DNA of 64,000 nucleotides from Bryopsis sp. KO-2023. Taxonomy: Eukaryota > Chlorophyta > Ulvophyceae > Bryopsidales > Bryopsidaceae. The first letter of the stretch is position 1; each line of letters opens with the position of its first letter. Below are positions 61,833 to 64,000 of this stretch, piece by piece. The position numbers and the translations under genes are program-made. The stretch spans positions 186,001 through 250,000 of the forward strand of contig BSYQ01000008.1 in assembly GCA_030272585.1 (NCBI GenBank), written 5' to 3'. The notes beneath the pieces were generated by a model. The model worked only from the letters and a program-made list of their open reading frames with translations. It had not been told where the DNA came from and did not search any database.

Positions 61833-62497
61833 ACGTTGTAAAGGTCTTGGTCCACGTTGTGTATTTGAGGAATGGCACTGCCAACCATGTAATGGTTGGA
61901 CGAGCGTTGCAAACACAATGGGTACTCCATATTTGTTTTAATATCCAGATAAACAACCATGCATAAATCTGCCTGAACCATGCTGTGATCGAAACGACAA
62001 TTCCCACACATGATATCCAGAATAACAACCATGTACAAGAACAGTCCAACCACAACAAGGTTGCAACGATATTTCCAGATGAACCCGAAGTTGACGTCTG
62101 GAAAAGCAACCGTGTATATGACCAACTGCACGTTGTAGTTTAACAACGTTGTTTCCAGGGCGCCCTTTCTGACACCTGAAACTGCTTTTTAACGACGTAT
62201 TAGTCGACGGTGGCGAGCCCCGAATACTTTTTCAAGATATATGTGATGTATTTTGTGTTTCTTTCAAAACTACGTTGTTGATGTGGATGTCTGCGGTGTC
62301 GGCTGATCAGGCCAAAAGGCCGTCACTTGCGAAACGCGTCGAAAGCAGTTGTATCTTGGCGGAAGACGCCTAGGGGTCGAACCTAGGTGTTTCCGCACGT
62401 CTTTGTGTGTGTTCCGGCATTTTTCGACGTGTTTCACGTTTCGATCCCGTCGGCGCGAAATTCAAATTACATGGTTAATAGTGAATCTCCCATAGTG
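61833..62497. repeat. Right subterminal region of the CACTA element
   Basis: Some ten copies of AACCATG/CATGGTT-like heptamers and about ten CAACG/CGTTG pentamers occur here, for example near 61,890, 61,960, 62,025, 62,105 and 62,470. The stretch ends at the inverted terminus AATAGTGAATCTCCCATAGTG's last base. A GC-rich hairpin (GCGGAA with TTCCGC, CCTAGG inside) lies at about 62,358-62,397. No gene is present. Confidence 0.8.
62481..62497 (-). repeat. Right terminal inverted repeat of the CACTA element
   Basis: Reads CACTATGGGAGATTCAC on the minus strand. It is followed by the target duplication TGT at 62498-62500. Confidence 0.88.
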
Positions 62498-63661
62498 TGT
62501 GTTTGAAACTTGAACGATATATTCTCTGTTGCTGGGAGCATGGAACAATTCTTGCCACCAACAAGAAATGGGGATTACACTTTGGGTTTAAAATAAATGG
62601 GAAAACTCAAGAACGTGCAAAGCACCACTGTTCATCCGTTCAGTGAACGTGTGATTTAGAGAGTTTTTTTTTCGAGGTAATTTTTTGTGTTTGCAATGAG
62701 TGGGATGATAATTGGGTTGTTTGTTTGAAGTGTTGCAGAGAGAGAGATCTTGAAAGGGCATTATATATTAGACATTATGAGACGTGCGTTTTCGTAAGAT
62801 GTGCGTTTTGGTATTTTATTCAAGGGTTTTGCTTGTGTGAGAGAGAGCCGAGACGTCAATTGATTTCCGCTTTCTCCCCATTCAATGTAATCGATGGACT
62901 ATCGCCTGATCTCTTGACTGATCTTCGCATATCTGTTTTTCCAGCAGCAGTCCAAACTGTTCGACAGCCGTCTGCAGACGGTTTGTTTGCCTTGAGAACG
63001 CGCGCGAAATAACGCGGTGCTTTTACACCAGATCCTCCAGACAAACTTCTCTGTGGTCGAATCTCTCTGCACATCCCACTCTGCAGCAAAGTCCTTCTCG
63101 AGGTTTGGACGAACAATAAAAAATAATAAAAAATAGTTATTATTTGTTCGAACAAATCATCCTGTTCATTTGAGAAGGGCATCGTCGGCTTGGTGGCTTA
63201 TAAGCTAATTAGACCGGGGTCAGATATCCAGCGACCGAGTCTTGGAGGGGTCTTGCGGGGGTAACTTGAGTGCGATATCGCTGGATGTTGTTCCTTTGTT
63301 CTGGTAGGCTGATTCATTCGTTCAGAGGTGAACCTTGAGCACTCGCCAGCCCCAGTTGGAGCCTATCCCCCGAACCATGATGGAAGCACCCGTGGGGGCC
63401 AAGGAATTCACGACTCCTTGGGCAGGCTGTTGATCATGTGGGAATCATAATAAGATTGCAGGTTTTCTTCCCTTCAACCAAATCTCATTCGGCTGACAGA
63501 CGACTTAGCTGTGTTTGTATTTAGACTTGGGCAGTCTCATTGGACAGTTTGTATGAACATTGATTCTGGGGCTGGGCTACTGATCACTTGTCCAGCGCGC
63601 ACTCTTTTTCTTCCGTCAAAGTCGAGGCAGAGAACCCATCTCACTACAGCCTTCCATCAAT
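62498..63661. other. Right flank of the transposon; possible structured RNA at 63.2 kb
   Basis: No protein gene can be supported. At 63,190-63,440 the composition changes to GC-rich with compact inverted pairs, such as ATCCAGCGA near 63,226 with TCGCTGGAT near 63,285 and CCAAGGA with TCCTTGG near 63,400-63,422. This could be a structured RNA or merely the leader of the next gene. Confidence 0.35.
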
Positions 63662-64000
63662 ATGGCGCCTCTGAAGGGTTTTAGTTCTTTGAAACTGGAG
63701 AGCGACTCACGAAGACAACTGGAAACCAACACAGCAAGATACCAGCGCGATGATGCCTGGATGCTGACTACCAACCAAGTTTACCACGAAAATCCCGCGA
63801 ACTGGAAAGCATGCGAGGGAAAGACAGCGCACGGGGTGGCGACACCGACGGTTTGCAAATTTCGGAAGAACAGAACCGTTGATGGGAAAATCTTCGAGGG
63901 GTCCTATGGCGTATCTCGGGCTTGGTTCAACAAGGAAACGGGAATATGGTTTGGATGTGAGAACGAAGGCGGAAAGAAGTCTACTGGCGAATGCGAAGAG
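63662..64000 (+). CDS. Unrecognised gene, 5' part only
   Basis: An open frame of 113 codons runs from the ATG at 63662 off the end of the window. It starts MAPLKGFSSLKLESDSRRQL and is hydrophilic, with aromatic and Gly-rich segments (GSYGVSRAWFNKETGIWFGC) that look like a small beta fold. There is no signal peptide and no domain that I recognise. The start is the first ATG after several upstream stops. The frame may be the first exon of a longer gene. Confidence 0.6.
   Translation, partial: MAPLKGFSSLKLESDSRRQLETNTARYQRDDAWMLTTNQVYHENPANWKACEGKTAHGVATPTVCKFRKNRTVDGKIFEGSYGVSRAWFNKETGIWFGCENEGGKKSTGECEE

Larger units (their letters stand above)
48437..62497 (+). mobile_element. Complete CACTA (EnSpm) superfamily DNA transposon, 14.06 kb
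   Basis: The left end starts CACTATAGGAAATTCGC at 48437. The complement of the right end (62481-62497) reads CACTATGGGAGATTCAC, matching at 14 of 17 positions. TGT precedes the left end (48434-48436) and follows the right end (62498-62500), the 3-base target duplication of this superfamily. Inside are tandem arrays near the left end, two divergent genes, one of which encodes a Tnp2-type transposase, and about 660 bases of right subterminal motif repeats. Both genes keep their frames through all exons, so the element looks whole and potentially autonomous. It also encloses a 3.3-kb block that may be captured host sequence. Confidence 0.92.

Noticed and set aside
62330-62400. tRNA-like segment (CCTAG-GGTCGAAC-CTAGG resembling a T arm)
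   Set aside because: The flanking GCGGAA/TTCCGC pairing forms a local hairpin and there is no matching D arm, anticodon arm or acceptor layout.

Overview
This is a stretch of nuclear DNA from a eukaryote with many introns, most likely a photosynthetic protist. Protein-coding genes are split by GT-AG introns (about 45 to 700 bases) with pyrimidine-rich acceptors. The housekeeping genes are clearly eukaryotic: a mitochondrial-type malate dehydrogenase, ribosomal stalk protein P0 and the splicing factor RNF113A/CWC24. The fusion of a vitamin K epoxide reductase domain to a thioredoxin domain, with a transit-peptide-like leader, is the form known from plastids and cyanobacteria and is the reason for suggesting a photosynthetic organism. 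I cannot name the lineage from the sequence alone.

Layout. 0-5 kb: an unrecognised minus-strand gene and malate dehydrogenase (10 exons, plus). 5.5-6.4 kb: a long palindromic MITE. 8.7-13.7 kb: RNF113A/CWC24 (minus) diverging from a Q/P/G-rich protein gene (plus). 15.5-18.1 kb: a lipocalin-like protein (minus). 19.4-21.1 kb: a small secreted protein (plus). 22.2-28.1 kb: RPLP0 (minus) and VKOR-thioredoxin (plus), sharing a 296-base spacer. 29.3-33.6 kb: an 11-exon gene of unknown function. 34.4-38.7 kb: an 8-exon helical, PPR-like organelle protein (minus) with a MITE in its first intron. 40.4-44.75 kb: a probable DNA transposon with a Harbinger-type MITE nested next to its left end. 44.7-47.4 kb: a poorly resolved minus-strand gene.

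The main discovery is a 14,061-base CACTA-superfamily DNA transposon, 48,437-62,497, with matching CACTAT termini and a 3-base TGT target duplication. It carries two divergent spliced genes around a 191-base promoter that contains a TGACGTCC/GGACGTCA palindrome. One is a 1053-residue Tnp2-type transposase with an N-terminal C2HC finger; the other is a 575-residue protein of unknown family. Both reading frames stay open through all proposed introns (10 exons and 5 exons), so the element looks intact. Its left side holds two 57-base tandem arrays and one 71-base array, and the short motifs CATGGTT and CAACG recur in its flanks and introns. It also encloses a 3.3-kb block (about 50.3-53.6 kb) that lacks these motifs and holds a spliced minus-strand gene, possibly captured from the host.

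The last 340 bases open an unrecognised gene that runs off the window. Splice sites were assigned by eye from GT/AG signals and reading-frame continuity. Where the frame closes across every exon the models are solid; elsewhere this is stated.
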